From: Micromonospora coxensis
GTDB taxonomy: Bacteria > Actinomycetota > Actinomycetes > Mycobacteriales > Micromonosporaceae
Direction: 5' to 3'
NCBI RefSeq assembly: GCF_900090295.1
Contig: NZ_LT607753.1
Coordinates: 5,580,001-5,644,000, forward strand
Length of the DNA stretch: 64,000 nucleotides
Within the stretch, counting starts at the first letter, position 1. The number at the start of each line of letters is the position of its first letter. The notes under the pieces are model-generated. The model was not told where the DNA came from and made no database searches. It saw nothing but the letters and a program-made list of their open reading frames with translations. Made by a program: the position numbers and the translations under genes. Shown here in pieces: positions 44,719 to 52,800 of the stretch.

Positions 44719-46845
44719 TCACTGCGACGGGACGAGGATCTCGAACCAGACCGTCGACCCACGTACCGTCGGGTCGGTCCCCCAGGCGTCGCTGAGCTGC
44801 TCGATCAGCCCGAGCCCCCGGCCCCGACTGCTCAACGTGTCGGTCTGCGTACGGGTCACCGCCCCCCGGGTGCCGGAATCGGCCACCGACACCAGCAGCC
44901 GTTCGGCGCTGAGGTCGATCACCACCCGGGCGGCCGTGCCGGCGTGCAGCAGGGCGTTGGTGGTCAGTTCACTGGTGCACAGCACCGCCGCCCCGATCAC
45001 CGCCTCCGGCACCTGCCAGTCGGTCAGCTGCGCGGTCATCCAGTGCCGCACCCGGCTCGGCGCGGTCGGCTCCGCCGGCATCTCCATGCTCGCCGAGCGG
45101 CTCGGCTTCAGCGCGTGCTCCACCGCCAGCACCGCCACGTCGTCCTCGGTCGCGCCGGCGACCGCCCCGGTGGCGACCGCGCAGAGCGCCCGGGGGTCAC
45201 CGCTGGCCGCCCCGGCCACCGCCACCGCCAGCCCGTCCAGCCCCGCGGTCAGGCTCTGCCGCCGCCGCTCCACCACCCCGTCGCTGTAGAGCAGCAGGGT
45301 GTCACCGGGCGGGAACGCCACCGTGGCGGTACGCGGCCGACAGCCCAGCCCCAGTGGGGCGCCGGCCGGCAGCTCCACGTACTCGGCGGTGGCCGAGCCG
45401 TCGGGGGCGCAGTGGCGGATCAGCGGCGGCGGGTGCCCCGCGCTGGCCAGGGTGATCTGCCCGCGCGTGGCGTCCACCACGCCGAAGGCCACGGTGACGA
45501 AGAGCTCCTGGGTGCCGGTCTCGGTGCCGAGGCTGGCGACCAGCCGGTCCAGCCCGGTGAGGACGGCGTCCGGGCGCGGGTCGGCCAGCGCCAGGGCGCG
45601 CAGCGCCGCGCGGACCTGCCCCATCCGGGCGGCCGCCTGCACGTCGTGGCCGGCGACGTCGCCGAGCACCACGCCCAGCTCGCCGGTGGGCAGCAGGAAC
45701 GCGTCGTAGAAGTCCCCACCGGCGGCGTTGCCGTCGACGCCGGGGTCGTAGCGGGCGGCGATGCGCAGCCGGGGCAGCGTCGGCAGCTGCTCCGGCAGCA
45801 TGCTGCGCTGCAACAGCTGGGCGGTGCCGTGCTGGGTCTCGAACCGGCGGGCCCGCTCGGCCGCCTGCCCGACCAGCTCGGCCGAGGCGGCGAGCAGTGC
45901 CCGTTCCGCCGCCGACCAGCCGTGCGGGGCCTGGTAGGCGACGCTGAGGCCGCCCCGGATCACCGAGGAGCGCAGCGGCAGCGCGGCGAGCGAACGGATC
46001 TTCTGGTCGTGCCGGTCCACCGCGTGGTCGCGCAGCGGCTGCCCGTCGCCGACGAAGTACGGCACTCCGCTGCGGGCGGCCGTCACCACCGGGGCGGGGG
46101 AGTCCGCGCCGGTGGGCCGCCACAGCGGCGGCAGTCGCTCGTCGGCCTCGTCGAGCAGTTCACCGCGCAGCCGGCGGACCGTCCGCCAGGCCGGCCCGTC
46201 GTCGACCGCGAGGACCACCCGGTCGGCGTCGAACGAGTGCAGCATGTACCGCAGGGTGACCCGGGCCACGTCGTCCAGGGTGAGGGTGCCGGAGAGCGCG
46301 GCGGCGAAGTCGCTGAGGCTCTGCAACTGCTGGGTGAACTGGGTGGTCTGCGCGGCGACGGTGAGCACCCCGACGATCCGCCCGGCGCTGTCGCGGGCCG
46401 GGGAGTGCCCCCGGGTGAAGACGGCCTGGTCGCCGGTGGCGGCCAGGTGCCGGTCGACCGGCAGCACCGACTCCCGCTGGAGGAAGGACTCCCCGCGCCG
46501 GTAGACCCGCTCGATCACGTCCCCTACGCCGGGGGTGTGCCACAGGTCGGCGAAGACCTCGGGCGCGGGCCGGCCGATCGCGTCCGGGTGCCGGTCGCCG
46601 ATCAGCTCGGAGTAGCCCTGGTTGTAGAGCATCACGAACCGGTCGCCGTAGTAGAGCGCCATCGGCACCGGGGAGGAGAGCACCACGTCGACCAGCGCGC
46701 GCACCGCCGGGTCCCACTGCTGCGGCGGCCCCAGCGCCGTGGCGGCCCACGGGTGGCCGAGCACCGCCGCCGCCACCTGCGAGACCGGGGCCGGTCCGGG
46801 GGCGGCGGGGGGTGACGTGGGGACTCGCCCGACCGTGCCTGGCAT
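44719..46845 (-). CDS. PAS-GAF-SpoIIE phosphatase-HATPase multidomain regulator
   Basis: 708 aa. Residues about 25-160: PAS (SPVPMALYYGDRFVMLYNQGYSELIG). About 170-335: GAF (LSDFAAALSGTLTLDDVARVTL; IRSLAALPLRSSVIRGGLSVAY). About 345-560: SpoIIE/PP2C (LQRSMLPEQLPTLPRLRIAARY, GGDFYDAFLL, VLGDVAGHDVQAA, LLYSDGVVERR, ATEDDVAVLAV). About 575-705: anti-sigma-type HATPase (LCTSELTTNALLHAG, SRGRGLGLIEQLSDAWG). Such proteins dephosphorylate anti-anti-sigma factors and may phosphorylate them, controlling SigB/SigF-type sigma factors. A TAGGCT element (46853-46858) 7 nt before the ATG suggests a leaderless message. Confidence 0.93.
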   Translation of the reverse strand: MPGTVGRVPTSPPAAPGPAPVSQVAAAVLGHPWAATALGPPQQWDPAVRALVDVVLSSPVPMALYYGDRFVMLYNQGYSELIGDRHPDAIGRPAPEVFADLWHTPGVGDVIERVYRRGESFLQRESVLPVDRHLAATGDQAVFTRGHSPARDSAGRIVGVLTVAAQTTQFTQQLQSLSDFAAALSGTLTLDDVARVTLRYMLHSFDADRVVLAVDDGPAWRTVRRLRGELLDEADERLPPLWRPTGADSPAPVVTAARSGVPYFVGDGQPLRDHAVDRHDQKIRSLAALPLRSSVIRGGLSVAYQAPHGWSAAERALLAASAELVGQAAERARRFETQHGTAQLLQRSMLPEQLPTLPRLRIAARYDPGVDGNAAGGDFYDAFLLPTGELGVVLGDVAGHDVQAAARMGQVRAALRALALADPRPDAVLTGLDRLVASLGTETGTQELFVTVAFGVVDATRGQITLASAGHPPPLIRHCAPDGSATAEYVELPAGAPLGLGCRPRTATVAFPPGDTLLLYSDGVVERRRQSLTAGLDGLAVAVAGAASGDPRALCAVATGAVAGATEDDVAVLAVEHALKPSRSASMEMPAEPTAPSRVRHWMTAQLTDWQVPEAVIGAAVLCTSELTTNALLHAGTAARVVIDLSAERLLVSVADSGTRGAVTRTQTDTLSSRGRGLGLIEQLSDAWGTDPTVRGSTVWFEILVPSQ

Positions 46846-47046
46846 GTCTCGCAGCCTAACCGGCCGGTGCCGGACGCGTTTCGATCATGTCGCCGGGGTG
46901 CCGCGCGACGTCCCGACGGCACCACGTTGATGCAGGTCACGGCCGGTTTCGGAAGACATGTCGGGAAATTGATGCGGGGTTGTTCGGCGTGCTGCCGGAG
47001 CGACCGGGTATGCGCCCGGCGCAGTCCATGCGACAGGAGGGACATC

Positions 47047-47913
47047 ATGCCGGAAACCCTCGCGGTCAGGCAGGTCGACATCGGCGACGCCGTGGCCGAC
47101 ATGTGGAGGTCGGTGCTGCTCTTCATCCCGAGGGCGATCGCGTTCATCGCGATCCTCGTGGTGGGCTGGCTCATCGCCCGAGCGGTTCTCAAGATCGTGG
47201 ACGCGGCACTGGAACGGGTGGGCTTCGACCGGGCGGTCGAACGCGGCGGGATCAGACGCGCGCTCGAACGCACCAAGTACGACGCCAGCGACATCCTGGC
47301 GAAGCTCGCGTACTACGCGGTCCTGCTGTTCACCCTGCAGTTCGCCTTCGGAGTGTGGGGGCCCAACGCGATCAGTGACCTGATCCGGGGCGTGGTGGCC
47401 TGGCTGCCGCGCGCGTTCGTGGCGATCGTCATCGTGGTCGTGGCCGCCGCCATCGCCAACGCCGTCCGGGACCTGGTCAGTGGGGCGCTGGGCGGTCTCT
47501 CGTACGGCAAGATCCTGGCCGATCTGGTCGCGGTCTTCATCCTGGCGCTCGGTGTGATCGCCGCGCTCAACCAGGTGGGCATCGCCACCACGGTCACCAC
47601 GCCGGTGCTGATCGCGGTCCTGGCCACGGTGGCCGGCATCCTGATCGTCGGTGTCGGTGGTGGTCTGGTGAAGCCGATGCAGAGCCGCTGGGACGGCTGG
47701 CTGGACCGGGCGGCCCAGGAGTCGCGCGCCATCCAGGAGAGCCGTCGCGCGCAGGAGGCCGGGCGGGGCGACATGAACCGCCAGATGGCCGACCGGGGCG
47801 GCACCCGCACCATGCCGGCCGCGCAGGAGGCGGGGACGATGTCCGGCCGCGGGACGTACCAGTCCGGCGCCATGGGCGACGAGACCCAGCAGTTCCGGCG
47901 TCCGGGCGGCTGA
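47047..47913 (+). CDS. Mechanosensitive-channel-like membrane protein (conserved TM helix repeats)
   Basis: 288 aa from ATG 47047, preceded by AGGAGGG. Five hydrophobic helices; the segments LLFIPRAIAFIAILVVGWLIARAVLKIVDAALERVGFDRAV and VAWLPRAFVAIVIVVVAAAIANAVRDLVSGAL are the repeated 'conserved TM helix' of CmpX-like small channels. After LVKPMQSRWDGWL comes a 75-residue Gln/Arg/Gly-rich cytoplasmic tail. A role in osmotic or membrane stress is inferred. Weak GTTT-N14-GGGTGC element further upstream (46880-46902 region). Confidence 0.82.
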   Translation: MPETLAVRQVDIGDAVADMWRSVLLFIPRAIAFIAILVVGWLIARAVLKIVDAALERVGFDRAVERGGIRRALERTKYDASDILAKLAYYAVLLFTLQFAFGVWGPNAISDLIRGVVAWLPRAFVAIVIVVVAAAIANAVRDLVSGALGGLSYGKILADLVAVFILALGVIAALNQVGIATTVTTPVLIAVLATVAGILIVGVGGGLVKPMQSRWDGWLDRAAQESRAIQESRRAQEAGRGDMNRQMADRGGTRTMPAAQEAGTMSGRGTYQSGAMGDETQQFRRPGG

Positions 47914-47934
47914 GCCGAGCCGGGGACGTACCGG

Positions 47935-47969
47935 GGGAGGGTGTCCGCGTGTGGCGCGGACGCCCTCCC
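47935..47969. terminator. Hairpin terminator after the channel-like gene
   Basis: GGGAGGGTGTCCGCG (47935-47949) pairs with CGCGGACGCCCTCCC (47955-47969), 15 pairs including one U-G, 5-nt loop. Convergent genes on both sides. Confidence 0.88.
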
Positions 47970-47977
47970 GCCGTCGC

Positions 47978-48346
47978 TCAGGCCGGTTCGAGGTGGCGCG
48001 GGTCCAGCGTGCGGACGAGCGCGCAGACCGCCAGCAGGCGGGTGAGCAGCCAGCTCGGCGCCGACCAGTCGACCGGCCCGGTGGGCGGGACCAGCCCGTG
48101 CTCCAGGGCCGCCGCGCGTACCCCCTCGGCGTAGCCGGCGAGCGCGGCCGGGGTCAGCGGCCGGCGGTCGCCGTCGAGGCTGTCCCGCACCGCTGCGGCG
48201 TGCTGGTCGACCATCGCGAGCAGGCCGGGGTCGGCGGCGGCCGCGGCGAGGCCGGTGGCCCCGACGGAGGCGGAGAGCAGGGCGAGGGTGGACCGCGCCG
48301 AGCTCACGGCGGTCCGGGTCGCGACCTGGCGGTACGGCACACGCAT
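47978..48346 (-). CDS. Helical hypothetical protein (DUF6401-like)
   Basis: 122 aa from ATG 48346. All-helical sequence with AAADPGLLAMVDQHAAAVRDSLDGDRRPLTPAALAGYAEGVRAAALEHG and a C-terminal WSAPSWLLTRLLAVCALVRTL. The DQHAAAVRD block recalls the actinobacterial group I know as DUF6401, but I am not certain. No function. Upstream, TTAACC and GGTAACC form an inverted element (48358-48376) near the start that might be an operator. Confidence 0.6.
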   Translation of the reverse strand: MRVPYRQVATRTAVSSARSTLALLSASVGATGLAAAAADPGLLAMVDQHAAAVRDSLDGDRRPLTPAALAGYAEGVRAAALEHGLVPPTGPVDWSAPSWLLTRLLAVCALVRTLDPRHLEPA

Positions 48347-48438
48347 GGGGACCGAGGTTAACCACCCGGTAACCGGGATGGTCTCGGCCGGTCGGCCGGT
48401 CCCGGGTCCCCCTCCGGTCGGCGCGGCTCCCCCGCGGG

Positions 48439-48463
48439 GATTGAGCCGGCCCAGGCCGGGCAG
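48439..48463 (+). promoter_or_regulatory. Possible SigB/SigF-type promoter for the 48512 gene
   Basis: GATT (48439-48442), 15 nt, GGGCAG (48458-48463). Weaker than the other sites (one mismatch in each box) but correctly placed before the gene at 48512. Confidence 0.35.
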
Positions 48464-48511
48464 AGGGAGAACGGCGCGCGATCGGGCGCAGCCGGCACCG
48501 TGGAGGGACGG

Positions 48512-48961
48512 ATGGGACAGCACGACGACGGCCCGGACCAGGCGCACCGCCGGCCCGCCGGGATGAGCGACGAGACGGTGGCGGCGCTGGGCAAGCTCAG
48601 CGAGGCCCTGGAGACGGTGGAGCGGGCCCGGGGCCGCCTGTACGACCTGCACCAGCTGATCGGTCACGCCGATCTGATGCTGGACGACGCGGTCGCGCAG
48701 TTCCGCGCCGCCGGGCACCACGAGATCGCCGACCGCATCGCCACCGACCTGCTCGGCCGCAACGTCATCGCCGGCCGGTGGACGTTCCAGATCGTCGAGG
48801 ACTTCGACGACGGGTACTACGCGCTCTTCCGCGAGCTGGACCGGCGCGCGCGTGACGACCTGGCCGGCGGGCGACGCCACCTGTACGAGGCGGAGATGAA
48901 GGAGCGTCGGCGCAGCCGGGGCCGGCCCGGGCACGAGGCGCGCCCGGGTGGCGACGGCTAG
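48512..48961 (+). CDS. Helical hypothetical protein
   Basis: 149 aa from ATG 48512 (GGAGGG 4 nt upstream; a GTG at 48500 is in frame). No signal peptide or membrane helix. The core VAALGKLSEALETVERARGRLYDLHQLIGHADLMLDDAVAQFRAAGHHEIADRIATDLLGRNVIAGRWTFQIVEDFDDGYYALF is helical with a heptad-like spacing and His/Asp-rich patch; the C-terminus is strongly basic. This is a recurrent actinobacterial hypothetical of unknown role, sometimes near stress genes. Confidence 0.75.
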   Translation: MGQHDDGPDQAHRRPAGMSDETVAALGKLSEALETVERARGRLYDLHQLIGHADLMLDDAVAQFRAAGHHEIADRIATDLLGRNVIAGRWTFQIVEDFDDGYYALFRELDRRARDDLAGGRRHLYEAEMKERRRSRGRPGHEARPGGDG

Positions 48962-48976
48962 TCGGCCGGGCGGCGG

Positions 48977-49186
48977 CTACTCGACCGGCGCGTCGGCCGG
49001 ACGGCGGCGGCTGGCGTCGTCGGCGATGATCACTGTGGCGACCATCAGGGCGACGCAGAGGCTGAACAGCCAGGAGTCGTCGGCGACCAGCTTGGCCGAG
49101 ACGGGGGCCTGGACAGCGGCGAGCAGGAAGCCGAGCCAGGCCAGACGACGCTGACGTGGGGTGAGGAAGCCGGAGCCCTGTTGCAT
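48977..49186 (-). CDS. Small two-helix membrane protein
   Basis: 69 aa from ATG 49186. Starts MQQGSGFLTPRQRRLAWLGF; helices at about 14-33 and 40-57 (SWLFSLCVALMVATVIIAD), basic tail ASRRRPADAPVE. Ribosome site is poor. No known domain. Confidence 0.6.
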   Translation of the reverse strand: MQQGSGFLTPRQRRLAWLGFLLAAVQAPVSAKLVADDSWLFSLCVALMVATVIIADDASRRRPADAPVE

Positions 49187-49348
49187 CCCGAAAGTCTTGC
49201 GCGGCGAGCCCCGAATGCCGTCACCCGATCGGCCGATTCTGGACGGGCTGTCCACATTCCTGCCCGTCCGGGCGTTGCATTCTGCCGATTCGGGGGAGGA
49301 CGACGCCGCCGCCAGGTGTTCCCGTCGGGTGCGGCAGGATGGACCTCC

Positions 49349-50629
49349 GTGTCCGCCGTCCCGCCCCGCGCCTCCCTGCTCCTGCTGGCCTACCTCGCCT
49401 TCGTCAGCCTCGGCCTGCCGGACGGTCTGATCGGGGTCGGCTGGCCGTCCATCCGGGTCGACTTCGGCGTACCCACCGAGGCGGTCGGCCTGGTGCTGAC
49501 CGCCGGCACCGCCGGCTACCTCACCTCCAGCGTGCTCGCCGGCTTCACCCTGGCCCGCCTCGGCGTCGGCCGGCTGCTGGCCGTCAGCACCCTGCTGGCC
49601 AGCCTGGCCCTCACCGGGTACGCCGCCTCGCCCGCGCTGGCGCTGATGGTCGGCTGCGCGCTGGTGCTCGGGCTCGGCTCCGGCGCCATCGACTCCGGGC
49701 TCAACGCCTACGCCGCCGGCGCGTTCGGGCCCCGGCACATGAACTGGATGCACGCCTTCTTCGGCCTCGGGGTGGCGATCGGCCCGCTGATCATGACCGC
49801 CGTGCTCGGCGCCGGGCTGGGCTGGCGCTGGGGGTACGGGATCGTCGCCGTCGCGCAGCTGGCCCTGGCCACCGCCTTCGCGCTGACCGTACGGGCCTGG
49901 CGCGACCGGTCCGCCGCCGTGGCCGGGCCGTCCGCCGCCGTGGCCGGGCCGGTGGGGCCGGCCGGCGGCCCGGCCTCGGCCGACCTGACCGCCGGTGGGC
50001 CCGTGACGGCGGGCACCGCCGCCGGCCCGGCGCCCGGCCGCGCCGCCGCAGTGCCGGTACGCGAGACGCTGCGGCTGCCGGCGGTCTGGCTCGGCGCGGC
50101 GGCCTTCGCCGCGTACGTGGCCATCGAGGTGGCGGCCGGGCTGTGGGCGTTCCTGCTGCTCACCGAGGGCCGCGGGCTGGCCGCCGCGCCGGCCGGGCTC
50201 TGCGTCTCCGGCTACTGGGGCAGCCTCTTCCTCGGCCGGGTGGTGCAGGGCCTGGTGGCCGAGCGGTTGGGCACCGGCCGGGTGCTGCGCGCCAGCCTCG
50301 TCGGGATGGCCGTCGGCGCCGCGCTCGTGGCGTTGCCCGCGCCGGCCCCGGTCACCGTGGCCGGGCTGTTCCTGCTCGGCTTCGCCGCCGCGCCGGTGTT
50401 CCCGCTGCTCACCCTCACCACCGCCGAGCGGGTCGGCGCCGCGCACGCCGACCGGGTCATCGGCGTGCAGATCGGCGCCGCCGGGCTCGGCGCGGCGCTG
50501 GTCCCGGCCGGGCTGGGCGTGCTCCTGGGCAACACCTCGGTGACGCTGCTGGGCCCGGCGCTGACCGTCCTCGCCCTGGTGCTGCTCGCCCTGCACGCGG
50601 CGGCGGGCCGTCGCCCGGTGGTCGCCTGA
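49349..50629 (+). CDS. MFS transporter
   Basis: 426 aa with 12 predicted helices in two halves. N-terminal helices ASLLLLAYLAFVSLGLPDGLIGVGWPSIRVDFG and the MFS motif GFTLARLGVGRLLAVSTLLASL; second half FLLLTEGRGLAAAPAGLCVSGYWGSLFLGRVVQGLVAERLG. The central loop (about residues 185-235) is Ala/Gly/Pro-rich and contains an exact tandem duplication of 21 bp (SAAVAGP twice). Resembles fucose-type or YbjJ-type permeases; substrate unknown. Leaderless features: CAGGAT (49335-49340) ends 8 nt before GTG 49349. Confidence 0.88.
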   Translation: MSAVPPRASLLLLAYLAFVSLGLPDGLIGVGWPSIRVDFGVPTEAVGLVLTAGTAGYLTSSVLAGFTLARLGVGRLLAVSTLLASLALTGYAASPALALMVGCALVLGLGSGAIDSGLNAYAAGAFGPRHMNWMHAFFGLGVAIGPLIMTAVLGAGLGWRWGYGIVAVAQLALATAFALTVRAWRDRSAAVAGPSAAVAGPVGPAGGPASADLTAGGPVTAGTAAGPAPGRAAAVPVRETLRLPAVWLGAAAFAAYVAIEVAAGLWAFLLLTEGRGLAAAPAGLCVSGYWGSLFLGRVVQGLVAERLGTGRVLRASLVGMAVGAALVALPAPAPVTVAGLFLLGFAAAPVFPLLTLTTAERVGAAHADRVIGVQIGAAGLGAALVPAGLGVLLGNTSVTLLGPALTVLALVLLALHAAAGRRPVVA

Positions 50630-50734
50630 GCGCCGCCGCGCGCGGGGGGCAGCGGCGCGCGCGGGCCGATGGGAGCCGACGGTCGACGGTCGGCGGGCGG
50701 CCGAGGGCGACGCCCTCCGCAACCAGCGGGCCGG

Positions 50735-51373
50735 TCAGGAGACCGCCGGCTCCGCCCCGGCCGGCCCCGACCGCGGGGCGGGCACGGCGCGCTGCCAGGG
50801 CGGCGGGACGCGGACCGCGGCCATGCCCGCCGCGGTCGCCGCCGCGATGCCCAGGTCGGTGTCCTCGAAGACCAGGCAGGACTCCGGGGGTACGCCGAGC
50901 AGCCGGGCGGCCAGCAGGAAACACTCCGGGTCCGGCTTGGCCCGGACGTAGTCACCGGCGCAGACCAGGAGGTCGAACCGGTCGAGCAGGCCCAGGGTGG
51001 CCAGGGAGGCGGTCACCGCCTCCCGGTTGCCGCCGGAGACCACGGCGAACGGGACGCTGCCGTACGCCTGCTCGATGTGCCAGCCCACCTCGGGCACCGC
51101 GGCGAGGGTGGGCAGCAACTCCCGGTACAGCGCCTCCTGACGGCGGATGACGTCCTGCACCGGCAGGACGACGCCGTGCCGTTCGCCCAGGTCGGCGACG
51201 ATGTCGACGAGCGTCCGGCCGCCCCAGGCGTAGAAGAGCTCCTCGGAGATGTCGCAGTCCCACTCGGCCAGCGCCTGTCGCCAGGCGACGAGGTGCAGGG
51301 GCATGGAGTCGACGACGGTGCCGTCGCAGTCGAAGAGGTAGGCCCGGAACTCGCCGGGCGGCAGGGGCAGCAC
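50735..51373 (-). CDS. HAD-family phosphatase (sugar-phosphate type)
   Basis: 212 aa. Motif I YLFDCDGTVVDSMPLHLVAWRQALAEW, motif II FAVVSGGNREAV, motif III RAKPDPECFLLAARLLGV, motif IV CLVFEDTDLGIAAATAAGM. The DCDGT.VDSM.LH..AW start is typical of the E. coli YqaB (fructose-1-phosphatase) type. GTG 51373. The C-terminus (PPPWQRAVPAPRSGP) is low-complexity. Confidence 0.88.
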   Translation of the reverse strand: MLPLPPGEFRAYLFDCDGTVVDSMPLHLVAWRQALAEWDCDISEELFYAWGGRTLVDIVADLGERHGVVLPVQDVIRRQEALYRELLPTLAAVPEVGWHIEQAYGSVPFAVVSGGNREAVTASLATLGLLDRFDLLVCAGDYVRAKPDPECFLLAARLLGVPPESCLVFEDTDLGIAAATAAGMAAVRVPPPWQRAVPAPRSGPAGAEPAVS

Positions 51374-51442
51374 CCGTCCCAGGGTAGGGCCGCCGACGCC
51401 CGCTCGTACGCCCCGGACGGCGACCGCCCGGGGCGTGCCGCG

Positions 51443-51706
51443 TCACATCGTGTCGGGGCCGGTCCGTCCCGTCGTGGACGGGCGGTACGCCCGCTCCGAG
51501 TCGGTCATCTCGCGCCGCTCCGCCTCCGGGCCGGCGCCCCGGTCCGCCGCCGCCGGTCCGTGCCCGAAGGCGGCCTCCTCGCCGGCGTCGTTGCCGGTGA
51601 CGTCGTCGGCCTGCCCGTCGAGGGTCGACCGGGCGATCGCCTTGTCCAACTCCTCCAACGGGGTCTTCTGCTCGTCCCGCCATGCCCTGTCGTCGTTCTG
51701 CGTCAT
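51443..51706 (-). CDS. Small hydrophilic protein, probably stress-induced
   Basis: 87 aa from ATG 51706. Highly charged and disordered-looking: MTQNDDRAWRDEQKTPLEELDKAIARSTLDGQADDVTGNDAGEEAAFGHG and REMTDSERAYRP. No domain. A very good SigB/SigF-type promoter (51716-51740) ends 9 nt before the ATG, and the usual ribosome site is weak, so translation may be near-leaderless. Confidence 0.72.
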   Translation of the reverse strand: MTQNDDRAWRDEQKTPLEELDKAIARSTLDGQADDVTGNDAGEEAAFGHGPAAADRGAGPEAERREMTDSERAYRPSTTGRTGPDTM

Positions 51707-51715
51707 CCCATCGCG

Positions 51716-51740
51716 GTACCCGGGGCCGGTGATCGCAAAC
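51716..51740 (-). promoter_or_regulatory. SigB/SigF-type promoter for the 51443-51706 gene
   Basis: Minus strand: GTTT (51740-51737), 15 nt, GGGTAC (51721-51716). Exact match to both boxes of the known consensus. Confidence 0.75.
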
Positions 51741-51812
51741 GGTCCGGGCCCGGACACGGCGATGGCCGCCGGGTCACCGGCGGCCATCGGACGTCGTGTC
51801 GCGGGGGAGGGA

Positions 51813-52274
51813 TCAGGGCTGGGGGCGGTCGACCTGACCGCGCCAGGCGCCGGTCTCCTGACCGCGCCGCTCGATGAACTGCTTGAACCGCGCCAGGTCG
51901 CCCTTGACCCGACGGTCCACCACGCCGAGCTTGTCGCCGGCCTGCTCGACCACGCCGTGCGGCTCGAAGTCCATCTGCAGGGTCACCCGGGTCTTGCCCT
52001 CGTCGAGACGGTGGAAGGTCACCACGCCGGCGTGCTGGGTGCCGCCGGTGGACTTCCAGGCCACCCGCTCGTCGGGGAGCTGCTCGGTGATCTCGGCGTC
52101 GAACTCGCGCTTGACGCCGGCGATCTCCACCGTCCAGTGGGTCATCGTGTCCGACAGCTGCCGGACCTCCTCGACCCCCTCCATGAAGTGGGGGAACTCC
52201 TCGAACTGGGTCCACTGGTCGTACGCCGTCCGGATCGGGACGGTCACCTCGACGTGCTCGATAACGCCGCTCAT
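51813..52274 (-). CDS. SRPBCC-family protein (polyketide cyclase/dehydrase type)
   Basis: 153 aa from ATG 52274 with AGGAGG 9 nt upstream. SRPBCC pattern: VIEHVEVTVPIRTAYDQWTQFEEFPHFMEGVEEVRQL, AEITEQLPDERVAWKSTGGTQHAGVVTFHRLDEGKTRVTLQMDF. This clade, with YDQWTQFEEFP, is widespread in stress loci of soil actinobacteria; ligand unknown. It follows the DUF2795 gene by 55 bp and probably shares its promoter. Confidence 0.9.
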   Translation of the reverse strand: MSGVIEHVEVTVPIRTAYDQWTQFEEFPHFMEGVEEVRQLSDTMTHWTVEIAGVKREFDAEITEQLPDERVAWKSTGGTQHAGVVTFHRLDEGKTRVTLQMDFEPHGVVEQAGDKLGVVDRRVKGDLARFKQFIERRGQETGAWRGQVDRPQP

Positions 52275-52329
52275 GAAAGCGTTCCTCCTCTTCCGCTGGC
52301 GCGTTCGGCGGACCGTGGGCGGGTCCGTC

Positions 52330-52746
52330 TCACCAGCGCGTCGTCTCGTTCCTGTGCCCGAGCGCCGCCCACACCTCGGAAACCGTCTGGTACCGCGTGC
52401 CGTCGGGCAGCCCCTCCAACGCGGCGACGACGTCGGCCGGCGCGTCGTTGTCCCGGGCGTTGGCCACCAGCGCCTCACGGTCGCCGGGCAGGGCGGACAT
52501 CGTGATGAACCGCCCGAGCCGGCTGCGCGCCTCCACGTCCTCGGAGCTCATCCCCTGCGGGGCGCCGGTGCGCAGCTCACCCGCCGGGGCCGTGGTGACC
52601 CCCGGCTGGTCCTCGCCGGCCGGCTCCGCCTCGCGGAACTCGTCGACGCGCGAGCCTCCGGTGCCCGGCCCCTGCACGAGGCCGGAGACCTCCTGGCTCA
52701 TCTGCTCGTCGATCCTCGGTCCGTGCTTGCTGCTGCCACGTTCCAT
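52330..52746 (-). CDS. DUF2795 protein
   Basis: 138 aa. The N-terminal MERGSSKHGPRIDEQMSQEVSGLVQG and the DUF2795 C-terminus (RLGRFITMSALPGDREALVANARDNDAPADVVAALEGLPDGTRYQTVSEVWAALGH) are characteristic. The family is thought to have a SAP-like or nucleic-acid-related fold, without a proven function. A SigB-type promoter (52757-52781) lies directly upstream. Confidence 0.9.
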   Translation of the reverse strand: MERGSSKHGPRIDEQMSQEVSGLVQGPGTGGSRVDEFREAEPAGEDQPGVTTAPAGELRTGAPQGMSSEDVEARSRLGRFITMSALPGDREALVANARDNDAPADVVAALEGLPDGTRYQTVSEVWAALGHRNETTRW

Positions 52747-52756
52747 GTCGTGTGTG

Positions 52757-52781
52757 CTACCCCGGGGGGCCGGTGGGAAAC
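52757..52781 (-). promoter_or_regulatory. SigB/SigF-type promoter for DUF2795-SRPBCC
   Basis: Minus strand: GTTT (52781-52778), 15 nt, GGGTAG (52762-52757), 10 nt from the ATG at 52746. Confidence 0.72.
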
Positions 52782-52800
52782 GCCGAACCCCGGCACGGGG

